Part shown: positions 11,471 through 22,092 of the stretch, one piece after another
Layout of the letters: each line of letters begins with the position of its first letter
Position numbering within the stretch: the first letter of the stretch is position 1
Source: Anodontia alba
Lineage: Eukaryota > Mollusca > Bivalvia > Lucinida > Lucinidae
Assembly (NCBI GenBank): GCA_964016985.1
Contig: OZ024837.1
Span: 42,194,018 to 42,258,017, forward strand
DNA: 64,000 bases
Reading direction: 5' to 3'
The notes under the pieces: model-generated
Database searches by the model: none
Told to the model about the DNA's origin: nothing
The model's input: only the letters and a program-made list of their open reading frames with translations
Translations under genes and position numbers: made by a program

Positions 11471-11697
11471 GATAAGAAGAGGCATCAGGAAAATATTTTT
11501 CTTATTTCTCCATGAAAATATTTGTTGTGGGTACTCATTAGAAGCACCTCACTGAGGTGCTTCTAATGAGTACCCATAACATATGTTTTCATGGAGAAAT
11601 AAGAAAAATATTTTCCTGAAAACATATGTTTTCATGGAGCAATAAGAAAAATACAAGCAATTTCTTCGGTTGGAAAAAGCACTGTATCTGGAGCTAT
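11471..11697. mobile_element. MITE-D with duplicated arm
   Basis: ATCTCCAGATAAG at the left and TATCTGGAGCTA at the right. The inner dyad is GTACTCATTAGAAGCACCTC and its inverse. The block AACATATGTTTTCATGGAG occurs twice in succession (11578, 11620), a local duplication. 11698-12000 holds nothing recognisable. Confidence 0.8.
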
Positions 11698-12087
11698 GGA
11701 CACATTTCCTGTGTCCAGTTTCATATGTATAATGTGAACTGAATCTGTCAATCCATTTCAGCATCAAAGAAAGGTTACATTTACTAAACATGAGCTTCAG
11801 GATGACTGACCTAACGGAATTATTTTTTCTAGAATTGTCCAGAATCTCTATTTTGGAGTATATCTGGTGCTGATATTAGAGCACTAGAATGACATTTTTG
11901 AACTTCTGTATCACAAAACAATTTCAGAAAGAAACAAAATGATTTCAATACAGGTAAAAGAGAACATATGTTGTGCAATGGACATAAAATAAAACAGCTC
12001 CCCTACATACTTCTGTGCTCAACAATTGGTAAGCAAATGTCATAACACCGGTGCTTGCAGCATACTTTTATGTTTAATAATTGGTTA

Positions 12088-12366
12088 TGTTTGTGTTGAG
12101 GTTTTACGGCCCAGTCAACCCAGTGGGGTCATGTCGAGCGCGGTTAGTTTACCTAAACACGCTTACTGGGCAGGCTTAGTCCTCTAAGCGGTTAACCAGT
12201 ATTGTGCACATTCTTTCTCCAGAAACTAACAACTGCCCTTCTTGAATCAGGGGAAGGGAGAGAAAGACTGCAGAAAATATTTCATGATCAATCTCCACGA
12301 AAGAATGTTGCCGCTCGGCGGGGGTTGAACCCGCGACCTCCTGGTCTCCAGTCGAATGGTGCAACC
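12088..12366 (-). mobile_element. SINE-1, 5'-truncated
   Basis: The tail TGTTTGTGTTGAGGTTTTAC lies at the left. Box B (GGTTGAACCCGC on the plus strand) is kept, but the sequence stops about 30 nt short of the full tRNA head, losing box A. 5' truncation is typical of LINE-type retrotransposition. Confidence 0.88.
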
Positions 12367-12480
12367 AAATGGTAACCAGGTGTCAAAACGCTGATGCTTG
12401 TGGTACTGTGCCTCGTGTACTGTGCTCATTAACTGGTAAGCAAATGTCAAAACATTGGTGCTTGCAGCATACTTTTATGC

Positions 12481-12694
12481 TTAACCCTTGTCATGCTGAA
12501 TAAATTAAGATGCCACACCCACTTCTAATTTTCAGCCAATCAGATTGCTTGATCTGGATTGTTGCTATAAATTCACATACTTAGCGGCAAACAGTGTAGA
12601 TCCAGATCAGTTGGCTTCTTCAGAAGCCAACTGATCTGGATCTACACTGTTTGCAAAGGCAGGGTATATCCGGGTTCAGCAGGACAAGGGTTAA
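12481..12694 (+). mobile_element. MITE-A, intact
   Basis: TTAACCCTTGTCATGCTGAA to TTCAGCAGGACAAGGGTTAA, 214 bp including both TTAA. The perfect central hairpin runs from GTGTAGATCCAGATCAGTTG through GGCTTCTTCAGAAGCC. It is a good reference copy for the family. Confidence 0.93.
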
Positions 12695-13819
12695 TAACTG
12701 GTAACCAGGTGTCAAAACACTGGTACTTGTGATACTGGTAAGCAGATGCTAAAACACTGGTGCCTAAAGCACACTTCTATACTGAATAAATTGTAAGTGT
12801 TTGTCAAAACTGGTGACTGTGGCATGCTTTCTTTGCTCATTAATGGTAAGCAGATGTCAAAACAGTGGTGCTCGCAGCATACGTAAGTTTATGTTAAAAA
12901 CACTGGAGCTTGTGGCATTCTCTCTCTACTCTTTGACTGGTTAGTAGATGTCAAAGCACTTGTGCTTGCAGCATACTTCTAGACTCAATAATTGGTTAGT
13001 AGATGTCAAAGTACTGGTGCTTGCAGCATACTTCTAGACTCAATAATTGGTTAGTAGATGTCAAAGCACTGGTGCTTGCAGTATACTTCTAGACTCAATA
13101 ATTGGTTAGTAGGTGTCAAAGCACTGGTGCTTGCAGTATACTTCTAGACTCAATAATTGGTTAGTAGATGTCAAAGCACTGGTGCTTGCTGCATACTTCT
13201 AGACTCAATAATTGGTTAGCAGGTGTCAAAGCACTGGTGCTTGCAGCATACTTCTAGACTCAATAATTGGTTAGTAGATGTCAAAGTACTGGTGCTTGCA
13301 GCATACTTCTAGATTCAATAATTGGTTAGTAGGCGTCAAAGCACTGGTGCTTGCAGTATACTTCTGGACTCAATAATTGGTCGGTAGATGTCAAAGCACT
13401 GGTGCTTGCAGCATACTTCTAGACTCAATAATTGGTTAGCAGGTATCAAAGCACTGGTGCTTGCAGCATACTTCTAGACTCAATAATTGGTTAGCAGCAC
13501 TGGAGCTTGTGGCATACTTCTAAGCTCAGTAATTGGTATCCAGGTGAAAAAACACATACTTTCTGTACTCATTAGTTGGTAAGTATATCAACACACTGGT
13601 GCTTGCAGCCTACGTCCTTGCAGAATAATTGGTAACCAGGTGTCAAAACACAAGAGCTTGTGGCATACTTTATGCATTAATTTGTTGTATGCAGATGTCA
13701 AATCACTGGTGCTTGCAGCATATTCGTCTGCAAAAAGTCTTATCTTAGGCATTAGAGTCAACTTACCGAGGATCCCAAATCATATTTTTTTGTCATGGGT
13801 AAGGAAAAACAAGAAGCAT

Positions 13820-14037
13820 TTAACTCTTTGCATGCTGGGTAATTTTGCATGCTTTTTTGTGATCTGTAGATTTTTTTTTTTTAAATAAACTTTTTCAAAC
13901 AATCTTTCAGGAATACCATCGAAGTGTCAAACAGTTTGGAGCCAGATCAGGCCCAACATTTTGTCGGGCCTGATCTGGGTCCAAACTGTTTCAGAAGTCA
14001 TGACTGTTAGCTTTACCATCATCAGCTCTTCGGGTTA
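13820..14037 (+). mobile_element. MITE-G
   Basis: Starts TTAACTCTTTGCATGCTGGG and ends CTCTTCGGGTTAA. The hairpin is CAAACAGTTTGGAGCCAGAT with inverse ATCTGGGTCCAAACTGTTT. The other copies are at 27161 and 28125. Confidence 0.8.
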
Positions 14038-14059
14038 AATCACTATCAAAATAAACATT

Positions 14060-14215
14060 TTTTTTTTTTTATTTCTCTGTTAAAAAAAACCAAAAACATA
14101 AAGGTGTTGCTAAAGAAGCAATTCTAGTGAATATGTTCAACAGTTTGTTTTCACAGAGAAATAAGAAATAGCAACATTTTGTTTTTGTCCAAAACTTATT
14201 ATCAGATTTTTGCAT
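14060..14215. mobile_element. Degenerate MITE-D-like inverted repeat
   Basis: TTTATTTCTCTGTTAAAAAA at the left pairs loosely with CACAGAGAAATAAGAAATAG at the right. Other D landmarks are lost. Confidence 0.4.
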
Positions 14216-14536
14216 AATCTGATTTTCTTAATTCATTCAGTATTCAGTACAAGCAGTTTTTATGTCTGGTAATATAGCTCCAGAGAAGAGGGGTATCCAC
14301 ACAATATTTTTCTTATTTCTTCATAAAAATATATCTTGTGGCTACTTACTAGAAATGCCTCACAGAGGTGCTTCTAATGAGTACACACAACTTATGTTTT
14401 CGAGGAGAATTAAGAAAAATATCAATACTTTAGGTTGAAAAAGTGTCTTATCTGGTATCCACATAAAAAATTGTATGTTGTGGTACTCATAAGAAGCACC
14501 TCCCCACAACATATAATTTTGTGGAGAAATAAGAAC

Positions 14537-16908
14537 AACTTGCAGGTCCATGGGCCATGATTTGCTCAACTGAGTAAAACCGCCATCACATAATATCTGC
14601 AGATGCCATACAACTTTCTTCCAGAAGAAGATATTTAAAGATTATGAGATTTTATACATGTATATAGCCCAGGGGCAAGGGCAGGAGGACAGAATTTTGA
14701 TTGCAACTAAAAGGGTTTGCTACTTTGATCATACATTGTCAGTTTCAGCCTGCAGTCTTTAATACATTTTCAGAAGATGATTTTACAACATTTTCCCCAT
14801 ACAAGAGTATAGGAATGCAAATTTGACATTGCCATAGTAAGGTCAAATGTCAACCTAGAATCATCATTTGAATCAAGTTGGTAGACCTTAAGTCCCTGAT
14901 GCTGTGTACCAAGATTTAGCTTGAAGCTTTCTTGGTTTTGGAGAAGTAGATTTTAATTGTTTTTTTTTTTACCATATATGGGCCTAGTGGACATCTTGTT
15001 TAATGATGCAGATCTGTTTGAATAAATTGATAATACCCCTTCGACAGAAAGCCCAATGTAAAATCTGGTGAAAATTGGTCATGCTGTTTCAGAGAAGAAA
15101 ACGTTTAAAGATTATGATATTTTATACGTGTATATAGCCCAGGGGCAAGGCCAGATAACCCCCGGGGACAAAATTTTTGTTGTAACTAAACGTGTTTGCT
15201 ACTTTGATCATACATTGTATTGTGTTGGGGTTTAAGGACACATCAACCCTTGTAAATCAGTTTGTGTCGTCTCCTGGAGAAAAGGAGAGAAGAGATAGAA
15301 GAAATAGTAGAGAAGATGAGAGGGACAGGGAAGAAAAAAGAACAGGAATGAAAGGGCAGAAAAAGAAGAAATGAAAACATTCCCCCCCTCTGTCCTTTCC
15401 TGCTACAAGAATAGCAAGCCTTGCCGAACTGTAAGCCAATATCAGTTGGACGCCCCAGTGATGTAAGCTACACGACACCTTCGCCATTGTAAGTTTCAGC
15501 AATTAGTCTTTAATATATTTTAGAAACTGAATTTTCAATATTTTCCCCATACAAATGCACAGAAGAGACGTAAAATTTGACCTATAGAAGATCATCATTT
15601 GAACAAACTTGGATGACCTTCAGTACCCAATGCTCTGTAACAAGATTCAAGCTTGAAGCTTTCATTGTTCTGGAGAAGAAGATTTTTAAGTGTTTTTCAC
15701 CATATATGGGCATGGTGGCCATCTTGTTTAATAATGCAGAACCTTTTGAACAAATTGATAATACGCTTTCAACAGAAGGCCCAATGAGAAATCTGGTGAA
15801 AATTGGCCAAGCTGTTTAAAAAAGAAGATGTTCAAAGATTACGAGATTTTATACATGTATATAGCCCAGGAGCAAGGGCAGATAATCCTGGGGGACAAAA
15901 TTTTGATTGTAACTGAAAGGGGTTGCTACTTTGATCATACATTGTAAGTTTCAGCCATTGGTCTTTAATACATATTGAGAAACTGAATTTTCAATGTTTT
16001 CCCCATACAAATGCATAGGGACGCATGTTTGACCATGCCGTAAAAAGGTCAAATGTCAACCTAGGGTCAACATTTGAATAAACTTGGATAACCTTGAGTC
16101 CCCAATGCTTTGTAACAAGATTAAGCCTTGAAGCTTTCTTGATTCTGGAGAAGAAGATTTTTAAGTGTTTTTCACCATATATGGGCATAGTGGGCATCTT
16201 GTTTAATGATACAGAACGGTTTGAACAAACTGATCATATGCCTTCGACAGAAGGCCAAATGTAATATCTGGTGAAAATTGGTCAAGCTGTTTCAGAGAAG
16301 AAGACTTTCAAAGATTACAAGATTTTATACATGTATACAGCCCCGGGGCAAGGACAGCTAACCCTGGGGACAAAATTTTGATTGTAACTGAAAGGGTTTG
16401 CTACTTTGATCATACATTGTACGCTTCAGCATTTGGTCTTTAATACATTTTGAGAAACTGAATTTTCAATATATTTCCCCATACAAATGCTTAGGGATGC
16501 AAATTTGACCTTGCTGTTAAAAAGATCAAATGTCAACCTCCGGTCATCATTTGAACAAACTTGGTAGACCTTGAGTCCCTGATGCTATATACCAATATTC
16601 AGCCTTGAAGCTTTCTTGGTTCTGAAAAAGAAGATTTTTAAGTGTTTTTTTCCATATATGGGCATGGTGGCCATCTTGATTAACGGACCAAGACCATTTG
16701 TACAAATTTTCAGTGCCCCATTAACAGAAGGCTCCAGGAGAAATTTGAAGAAAATGACCCAGGCGTTTCAGAGGAGAAGTTGTTCAAAGTTGTGGACCAA
16801 TGGATGACGGACAGACGATGGACAACGGACGGACGGATGGACAATGGCTGAACGAGGGATGAAAAGTGATCACAAAAGCTCAGCCTTTGGCTTAGGTGAG
16901 CTAAAAAT
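14537..16908 (+). mobile_element. PRL element, about 470-bp units
   Basis: The left end is GGGCCATGATTTGCTCAACTGAG. The landmark GATTTTATACATGTATATAGCC recurs at about 14648, 15117, 15845 and 16321; subtracting SINE-2 gives a 445-476 bp unit. Each unit contains CCATATATGGGCATGGTGGCC. After a GACGGACAGACGATGGACAA tract it ends GGCTTAGGTGAGCTAAAAA. The arrangement fits pearl/Helentron-type non-autonomous elements known from bivalves. Confidence 0.82.
15220..15484 (-). mobile_element. SINE-2 with 7-bp target duplication
   Basis: Flanked by CATTGTA at 15213-15219 and 15485-15491. The tail side reads TTGTGTTGGGGTTTAAGGAC. The middle is purine-rich (GGAGAGAAGAGATAGAAG). No clear tRNA boxes are seen. 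The tail resembles the SINE-1 tail. Confidence 0.85.
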
Positions 16909-16946
16909 ATTAATACTTTTAGGTTGAAAACAGTGCCTTGGAGCTA

Positions 16947-17397
16947 GGTCCGGTATTCTTCAAAGGTTTTCCCTATGGCTTTCTTGTAATTCATGACCAT
17001 CTCTTGTTAAGAAAGCTTTTCATTCACCACTGACATTAACTATTTCAGTCACATATACCTGTTGAGCTTTAGCACTCTGTAGGCTAAATCAGCTAATGAA
17101 AATTAGCGACAGTTTCTTATTCTTCATAGAAAATAAGACTTGTCATCATTCAAACAGTTAATATTTATCCTTATATTTTACAGAAAATAAGACTGACATG
17201 AATGTCAATTCTTATTTTCTTTGAAATATAAGGAAAAAATCTTTAAATGCTGTCTACTTTCATTTATAATAAGCAGCTCACAGTTTAAACATTTTGCTTT
17301 GACAGCTCTCTAATGTGTTTGCACAAACAGGTTTAGATAGGTTTTAAAGTGTTTCTCTTAAGTGGGTTCTTCTACCACATCTAAGCCCATCCAGGCA
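16947..17397. other. MITE-F-like arms, otherwise unassigned
   Basis: AGAAAATAAGACTTGTCATC (17118) and AGAAAATAAGACTGACATGA with ATTCTTATTTTCTTTGAAAT (17182-17230) form inverted arms like MITE-F. No ends were found. Confidence 0.4.
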
Positions 17398-17598
17398 TTA
17401 ACCCTTCTCATGCTGAATAAATTAAGAAGTCACAACCGCTTCTAATTTCCAGCCAATCAGATTACTTGATCCAGGTTTTTGATAGAAATTCACATATTTA
17501 ATGACAAACAGTGCAGATCCAGATCCAGAAGCCAACTGATCTGGAGCTACACTGTTTGCTAAGACAGGGCATGTCGTGCTCAGCAAGAGAAGGCATAA
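17398..17598 (+). mobile_element. MITE-A
   Basis: TTAACCCTTCTCATGCTGAA to CAGCAAGAGAAGGCATAA. About a dozen bases are lost from the hairpin loop, and the right end has diverged. Confidence 0.85.
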
Positions 17599-18047
17599 GA
17601 AACTATACTTTTTAAACAAGAGGCCCATGGGCTACTATTTGCTCACCTGAGTAAAACAGCCATTGCATATCTGCAGATGTCATGCAACATTCTTCCAATA
17701 TTGCCACAGCAACTAGGACAAAAATTAGACCCATGCCATAAAAAAGGTCATCCTAGGATCATCATATGAGAAAACTTGGTAAACCTTAATCTCTGATGCT
17801 ACATACCCAGATTCAGCCTAAAATCTTTCCTGCTTCTGGAGAAGTAGATTTTTAAAAGTTTTCACCATTATTGTATGAGAATGGTGGCTATCATGTTCAG
17901 TGGTGCAGAACTATTTGAGCAAATTGTCAATACCCCTTCGACAGGAGGCCCCGTGTGAAATCTGGGGTAAATTTGTCATGTGGTTTCACATAAGCCGCAG
18001 GATACAAAGTAAATAAATTGTTTTGCTACCTTAATCATACATTGTAT

Positions 18048-18216
18048 TGCCAGCCTCAGTTGAAGGGCAGTTGTCATTTTCTGGTGAAAGAATGTGTACA
18101 GTACTGGATTGCTAAGAGGACTAAGCCTGTCAAGAAAAATTGTAGTTAGGTAAACAGACCATGCTCGACATGACCCCATTGTGTTGACTGGGATGTAAAA
18201 CCTCAACACAAACAAA
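18048..18216 (+). mobile_element. SINE-1, 5'-truncated, 12-bp target duplication
   Basis: CATACATTGTAT flanks it at 18036-18047 and 18217-18228. Only the 3' 169 bp remain, ending CCTCAACACAAACAAA. The insertion point is the same CATTGTA site that SINE-2 used in the related PRL element. Confidence 0.92.
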
Positions 18217-18336
18217 CATACATTGTATGTTACAGCTATTAGTCTTTAGTGCCATTTGAGAAAATTACTTTTTAACATTCTACCATACATATGTATGGGG
18301 AGCAAACTTCACCTTGCTGTAGAAAGGTCAAAGGTA

Positions 18337-18368
18337 CGAGGGGAGTTCAATAAGTTGGTAGAACTCGG
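18337..18368 (+). repeat. mariner terminal inverted repeat, transposase 3' side
   Basis: 32 bp, differing from the other end at two positions (A/G and G/T). It binds transposase in mariner elements. Confidence 0.93.
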
Positions 18369-18402
18369 GGTTTAACTCACAGATTGGAAGACGGTTTCAA
18401 CA

Positions 18403-19464
18403 TTATTTTTCAATATAATCCCCCTTTTCTTCAATGCATTTGGCCCACTTTTCTTTTAAGCAGTCTATGCCTTTGAAATAAAAGTCGTCTATTTTGTCCT
18501 CAAACCAAGCCTTTGTAGCAGCCTTGAGCTCATCATCGTCCCGAGATCTCGTTCCACGCAAGTGGGACTTCAAATTTCGAAACAGATAATAATCACTTGG
18601 GGTCAGGTCTGGACTGTATGGTGAGTGATTTAACTGCTCGAACTTGCACTCACGAATAGCCGCTTGTGCAACTCTGGACTTGTGCACAGGGGCATTATCA
18701 TGCAAAAGAAGGACACCAGCAGCTAGCTTTCCCCTTCGTTTTTCTTTAATAGCAACCCATAATTGTTTAATGACATTGGCATAGTATTCTCCTGTAATTG
18801 AAGTACCAGCAGGCTTGTAATCTATCAATATAATCCCTTTGGAGTCCCAAAACACCGTGGCCATTACCTTGCTGGCTGATGGTTGGGTACGAAATTTCTT
18901 AGGTGGGGGTGAGCCAGGGCGCTTCCATTGCATGAACTCTTTTTCAGTATCTGGGTCCCAGTGGTGAAGCCAAGATTCATCTCCTGTTATACAGACGAGT
19001 GTGAAAGTCTTCTGGATTGGCATTGTACACTTCCAGAAGTTCTTGACTTGACTCCACCCTTTGCTGACCATCTTGCATGTTCAGGTTTCTGGGTACCCAC
19101 CTGGCAGATACTTTTGACATGCCTAAATGTTCATGGATTATAGTGTAAACACTTCCATTAGAAATACCACATTCTGAAGCAAGTTCGGCAACTTTGATTC
19201 GGCTATTGTTTAGCACAAGTCTCTCAACACAGTCGATCATCTCCTGGCTGATGACATCAGCAGGGCGACCTGGCCTTGGGTTATCTTCTAAGGAGTCTCG
19301 CCCACGTTTAAATTCTGCTGACCACTTTGCCACTGTGGAATACTTTGGGCTACTATCACCATACACATCAGCCATGCGCCAATGGATTTCTTTGGCGTTT
19401 GCACCCTCCTTAGCGAGGAACTTTATTTTATGACTGCTCTGAACTCAATATTCTGACTTTCCAT
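18403..19464 (-). pseudogene. mariner DD34D transposase, two frameshifts
   Basis: The reading starts at an ATG at 19464 (MESQNIEF), shifts frame near 19425, runs open from about 19420 to 18977, shifts again near 18990, and is open to a stop at 18403, about 353 codons. The N-terminal part has the helix-turn-helix region and the NPRPGRP linker (residues 32-38 counted from the Met at 19375), then WVPRNL. In the C-terminal ORF (Met at 19071) the catalytic residues are D31 (TGDESW), D125 (HDNAP) and D160 (PSDYYLF), with 34 residues between the last two. The normal enzyme cuts and pastes the element at TA sites. All three Asp survive and the TIRs are nearly identical, so inactivation is probably recent. 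The copy cannot encode one intact protein. Confidence 0.95.
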
Positions 19465-19590
19465 TTTTGCCTATAGGTACAGGTTTTCAAACAAAAAGTA
19501 AGAGCAAAAAATGTAGACCGAACATTCAACTGACAAAGGTTTACACTGCACAAAAATGAAAAAAGAAATCTTGAATTGTATTGAAAAATA

Positions 19591-19622
19591 CCGAGTTCTA
19601 CAAACCTATTGAACTCCCCTCG
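19591..19622 (-). repeat. mariner terminal inverted repeat, transposase 5' side
   Basis: Reads CCGAGTTCTACAAACCTATT inward on the plus strand and ends CTCCCCTCG next to TA. Confidence 0.93.
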
Positions 19623-19626
19623 TATC

Positions 19627-19838
19627 TTAACCCTTGTCCTGCTGAATAAATTCAGATGCCATGCCCGCTTCTAATTTTCAGCCGATCAGATTACTTGATC
19701 CAGTTTGTTGCTATAAATTCACATAATAAATGGCAAACAGTGTAGATCCAGATCAGTTTGCTTCAGAAGAAGCCAACTGATCTGGCTACACTGTTTTTAA
19801 AAGTAGGGTATATCCAGGCTCAGCAGGACAAGGGCTAG
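19627..19838 (+). mobile_element. MITE-A next to mariner
   Basis: TTAACCCTTGTCCTGCTGAA to CAGCAGGACAAGGGCTAG; the right TTAA has become CTAG. It begins 2 bp after the mariner TA duplication. Confidence 0.88.
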
Positions 19839-20035
19839 TATCATTTGAACAAATCTGGTAGACCTAGATTAAGTCTTAGAGGTTTCTTGGTTCTGGATAA
19901 GAAGATTTTAACTTTTTTTTTCTTTTTCTTTTTTACCATATATGGACATGGTGGCCGTCTTGTTAAATGGTGCAAATCTTATAAGGCATTCAGAAGACGC
20001 AGTTCTTCAAAACAGGTGAATCTAATATGACAAGC

Positions 20036-20560
20036 ATTAATTGTGTTGGAGTTTAATGACACATCAAACTTTGTGGACCATTTCGAGGGTTGATCGCAAG
20101 ACTATCGTAAGTCAGATGATTGTTTTTCCCCAAACCTAATCTCCTCACCATGAAGGCGTTATGAAGATTACAACATTTCTTTCTGTAAACAATGAAAATT
20201 TAGGTGCCATTGCTCGTATGAGCAATGGCACCTAAATTTGCATTGTTTACAAAGGGGTCCAAGTTGCCCCTAAACAAGGGTTTCAAAAATACATTCGAGT
20301 TACCATAGTCTTGCGCTCAACCCTCGATTTTGTGTCATCTCCCAGAGAAAAGGAGAAGAGAGATAGAAGAGATAGTAGAGGAGGTGGAAGAGAGGGACAG
20401 GGAAGAAAGAGGAAAAATGAATGAAAATGAAGAAACAAAGAAATTAAAACATTCCACATCTGCCCTCACTTGCTGAAGCACAGCAGGCCTTGCTTAACTG
20501 TAAGCCAACTCAGCTGGATGCCCCGGAGATGTAAGATACACAAACCTTTGCCTTACCCAT
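20036..20560 (-). mobile_element. SINE-2 split by MITE-M
   Basis: TTGTGTTGGAGTTTAATGAC at the tail side, then MITE-M at 20083-20327, then CATCTCCCAGAGAAAAGGAG and AACTGTAAGCCAACTCAGCT. Removing MITE-M leaves a SINE-2 of normal length. Confidence 0.82.
20083..20327 (+). mobile_element. MITE-M
   Basis: Ends TCGAGGGTTGATCGCAAGAC and GTCTTGCGCTCAACCCTCGA. The central palindrome is AAATTTAGGTGCCATTGCTC with its inverse. A copy in opposite orientation lies at 33476. Confidence 0.88.
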
Positions 20561-20632
20561 CCACCCCCAACAAGTGATACAGAGCTAATTACAAAAGCTT
20601 CTTGTTCTTTAATGCAGGTGAGCTAAAAAATC

Positions 20633-21004
20633 CATTCAGGGCTATATCTCCTGCAAGACATCCAGCATTTCAGTGGATTTTTTTTTTCAGGAAACATGGG
20701 GTAACTTATTCAATGATAAATTCCTACAAGTCACTGAAAATGTTCTTGATATTCCTTCTCCAACCATCCAACATGTCTGGTAATTTTTCTTCAGACTTAC
20801 AAAGTATTTTGAAATTTCAAAAGGAACTGAACGATTTTAGCCTTCCTATGGGTACTTGCTGAATATGGGTAAATTTCCATTTCTTTGCCTTTTATAGGAT
20901 CTGAAATTTAATGGTCTTTCCAGGAATTGATATTTTTTTGTACAAGGTAATATGGTGTATGTCTGGAAATCCTGGATTGATATAAATCAAAGCTCCAGAA
21001 ATGG
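20633..21004. other. No recognised feature
   Basis: AT-rich; the 86-aa ORF here has no recognised domain. Confidence 0.5.
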
Positions 21005-21185
21005 TGAGTGTCCTAAAACTTTGAACACCAAAGTTTCTGATAAAATGGCACATGCAAACAGTGCAGACTGCTCCAGGTCTACACTGTTTGCCTGCCATTC
21101 CACTAAATATTTTAAGAAACAACTGCATAAAAAGCAAAGTTTAGGCCAAAGTAGTTCGAAAAAAAAAAAAAAAAGTGTTCAAACT
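21005..21185 (+). mobile_element. MITE-R, short hairpin
   Basis: GTGTCCTAAAACTTTGAACA at the left, then GCAAACAGTGCAGACTGCTC with the inverse AGGTCTACACTGTTTGC, then AAAGTTTAGGCCAAAGTA. A run of A follows at about 21159. The full copy is at 60350. Confidence 0.65.
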
Positions 21186-21198
21186 TTTAGGACTTTTA

Positions 21199-21360
21199 CA
21201 GTAAGGTGCTTTATACAACCAAAAATCTTCACTATTCTTCTTTTTTCTCCACGAAAACCTATGTTGTGGCTGACTGAGGCATTTCTAATGAGTACCCATA
21301 ACATGTTTCTATGGAGAAATAAGATACATTCCTGATGCCCACTCTTATCTGGGGCTATGA
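21199..21360. mobile_element. MITE-D
   Basis: TCTCCACGAAAACCTATGTT, GAGGCATTTCTAATGAGTAC and a right end TCTTATCTGGGGCTATGA. The left TIR and part of the central dyad are missing. Confidence 0.7.
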
Positions 21361-21710
21361 TAAACATCATGTCTCTCTGTCTGCTGATCTCTGATGGTGT
21401 TCTAGAATGGCTCCTGTCTAACTCATACATGAATCAGCATAAAACTATTTTTATTTGACAAAGATTCTATCTTTTGGAATATCCTTCTCTCTGATTTGGC
21501 TGATCAGTTATGAATTTCTGACTGGTAAGGGAGATGATATGTGTAGAAAAATAGTCAAGGGAGGAGTATTTTACATTTGTTAGATTAGAAAAGTAAAACT
21601 CATAGCATGGTGCCAGGCTAATGGTGTTCAAATGCTCTTCTGTCTGGCAAAGGTGAATGAGTTGCTATTTTGGCAAATCTTTGTGCTATACATGATGGTG
21701 TTAACCCATT
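21361..21710. other. No recognised feature
   Basis: No dyad, tandem unit or coding signal identified. Confidence 0.5.
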
Positions 21711-21927
21711 GTAGACTAAATGAACTCCCCCTTACTATATACTGGAAAATACTAATTTTGATTTCAGGTATGTCAGGCTATGTGATTTAGATAATTCTAG
21801 AGAAAAATGGTTGAAATATTTACAAACAGTGGAGACCCTGATCAGATGCCAGGTTCTGCAGCATCTGATCTGGGTCTGCATTGTTTGCAAATTACCCTTT
21901 TAGGGGTCTCCAGACTACAACGGGTTA
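21711..21927 (-). mobile_element. MITE-B, intact
   Basis: TTAACCCATTGTAGACTAAA to CCAGACTACAACGGGTTAA, 217 bp. The hairpin is GTGGAGACCCTGATCAGATG with the inverse GCATCTGATCTGGGTCTGC. Confidence 0.9.
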
Positions 21928-22092
21928 AAATATTTTATTTACACTAATAATTGTAATTATTGGAGCAAAAGGTACAGATCCAATTCAAATGCCACAGAAT
22001 GTGCCATCTGATCAGGGTCCTCATTGTTCACCACTCATCCAGCAGTTTTTAGACACAAATTAACTTGTTCAAATTTTAGGACAAGTATAGCT

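Larger units (their letters stand above)
12000..13735. repeat. 55-bp satellite array
   Basis: Units starting CAATAATTGGTTAGTAGATG fall at 12986, 13041, 13096, 13151, 13206, 13261, 13316, 13371, 13426 and 13481, an exact 55-bp period. Degenerate units (TGGTGCTTGCAGCATACTT) extend to 12000 and 13735. SINE-1 and MITE-A interrupt the degenerate left part, so the homogeneous core is probably the youngest amplification. Confidence 0.92.
14275..16946. mobile_element. MITE-D split by a PRL element
   Basis: The left part 14275-14536 starts TAGCTCCAGAGAAGAGG. The right part 16909-16946 reads TTTTAGGTTGAAAACAGTGCC and ends GGAGCTAGG. The PRL element at 14537-16908 sits between, so it entered an existing MITE-D. 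The left part also has a second partial hairpin (14453-14536). Confidence 0.75.
18337..19622 (-). mobile_element. mariner transposon, complete ends, TA duplication
   Basis: A 1,286-bp element. The 32-bp terminal inverted repeats begin CGAGGGGAGTTCAATAAGTT and match at 30 of 32 positions. TA at 18335-18336 and 19623-19624 is the target duplication. The size and single transposase gene are typical of mariner. It is inserted in the PRL element. Confidence 0.96.
17619..20632 (+). mobile_element. PRL element, host of five nested insertions
   Basis: Left end AGAGGCCCATGGGCTACTAT then TTTGCTCACCTGAG. Core pieces match the element at 14537 (GGTAGACCT, CATATATGGACATGGTGGCC). The right end is TGCAGGTGAGCTAAAAAA near 20632. 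Inside lie SINE-1 (18048), mariner (18337), MITE-A (19627), SINE-2 (20036) and MITE-M (20083). Confidence 0.8.

Noticed and set aside
12986..13495. CRISPR-like array
   Set aside because: The 55-bp units are contiguous with no unique spacers, and the context is eukaryotic. It is a satellite.
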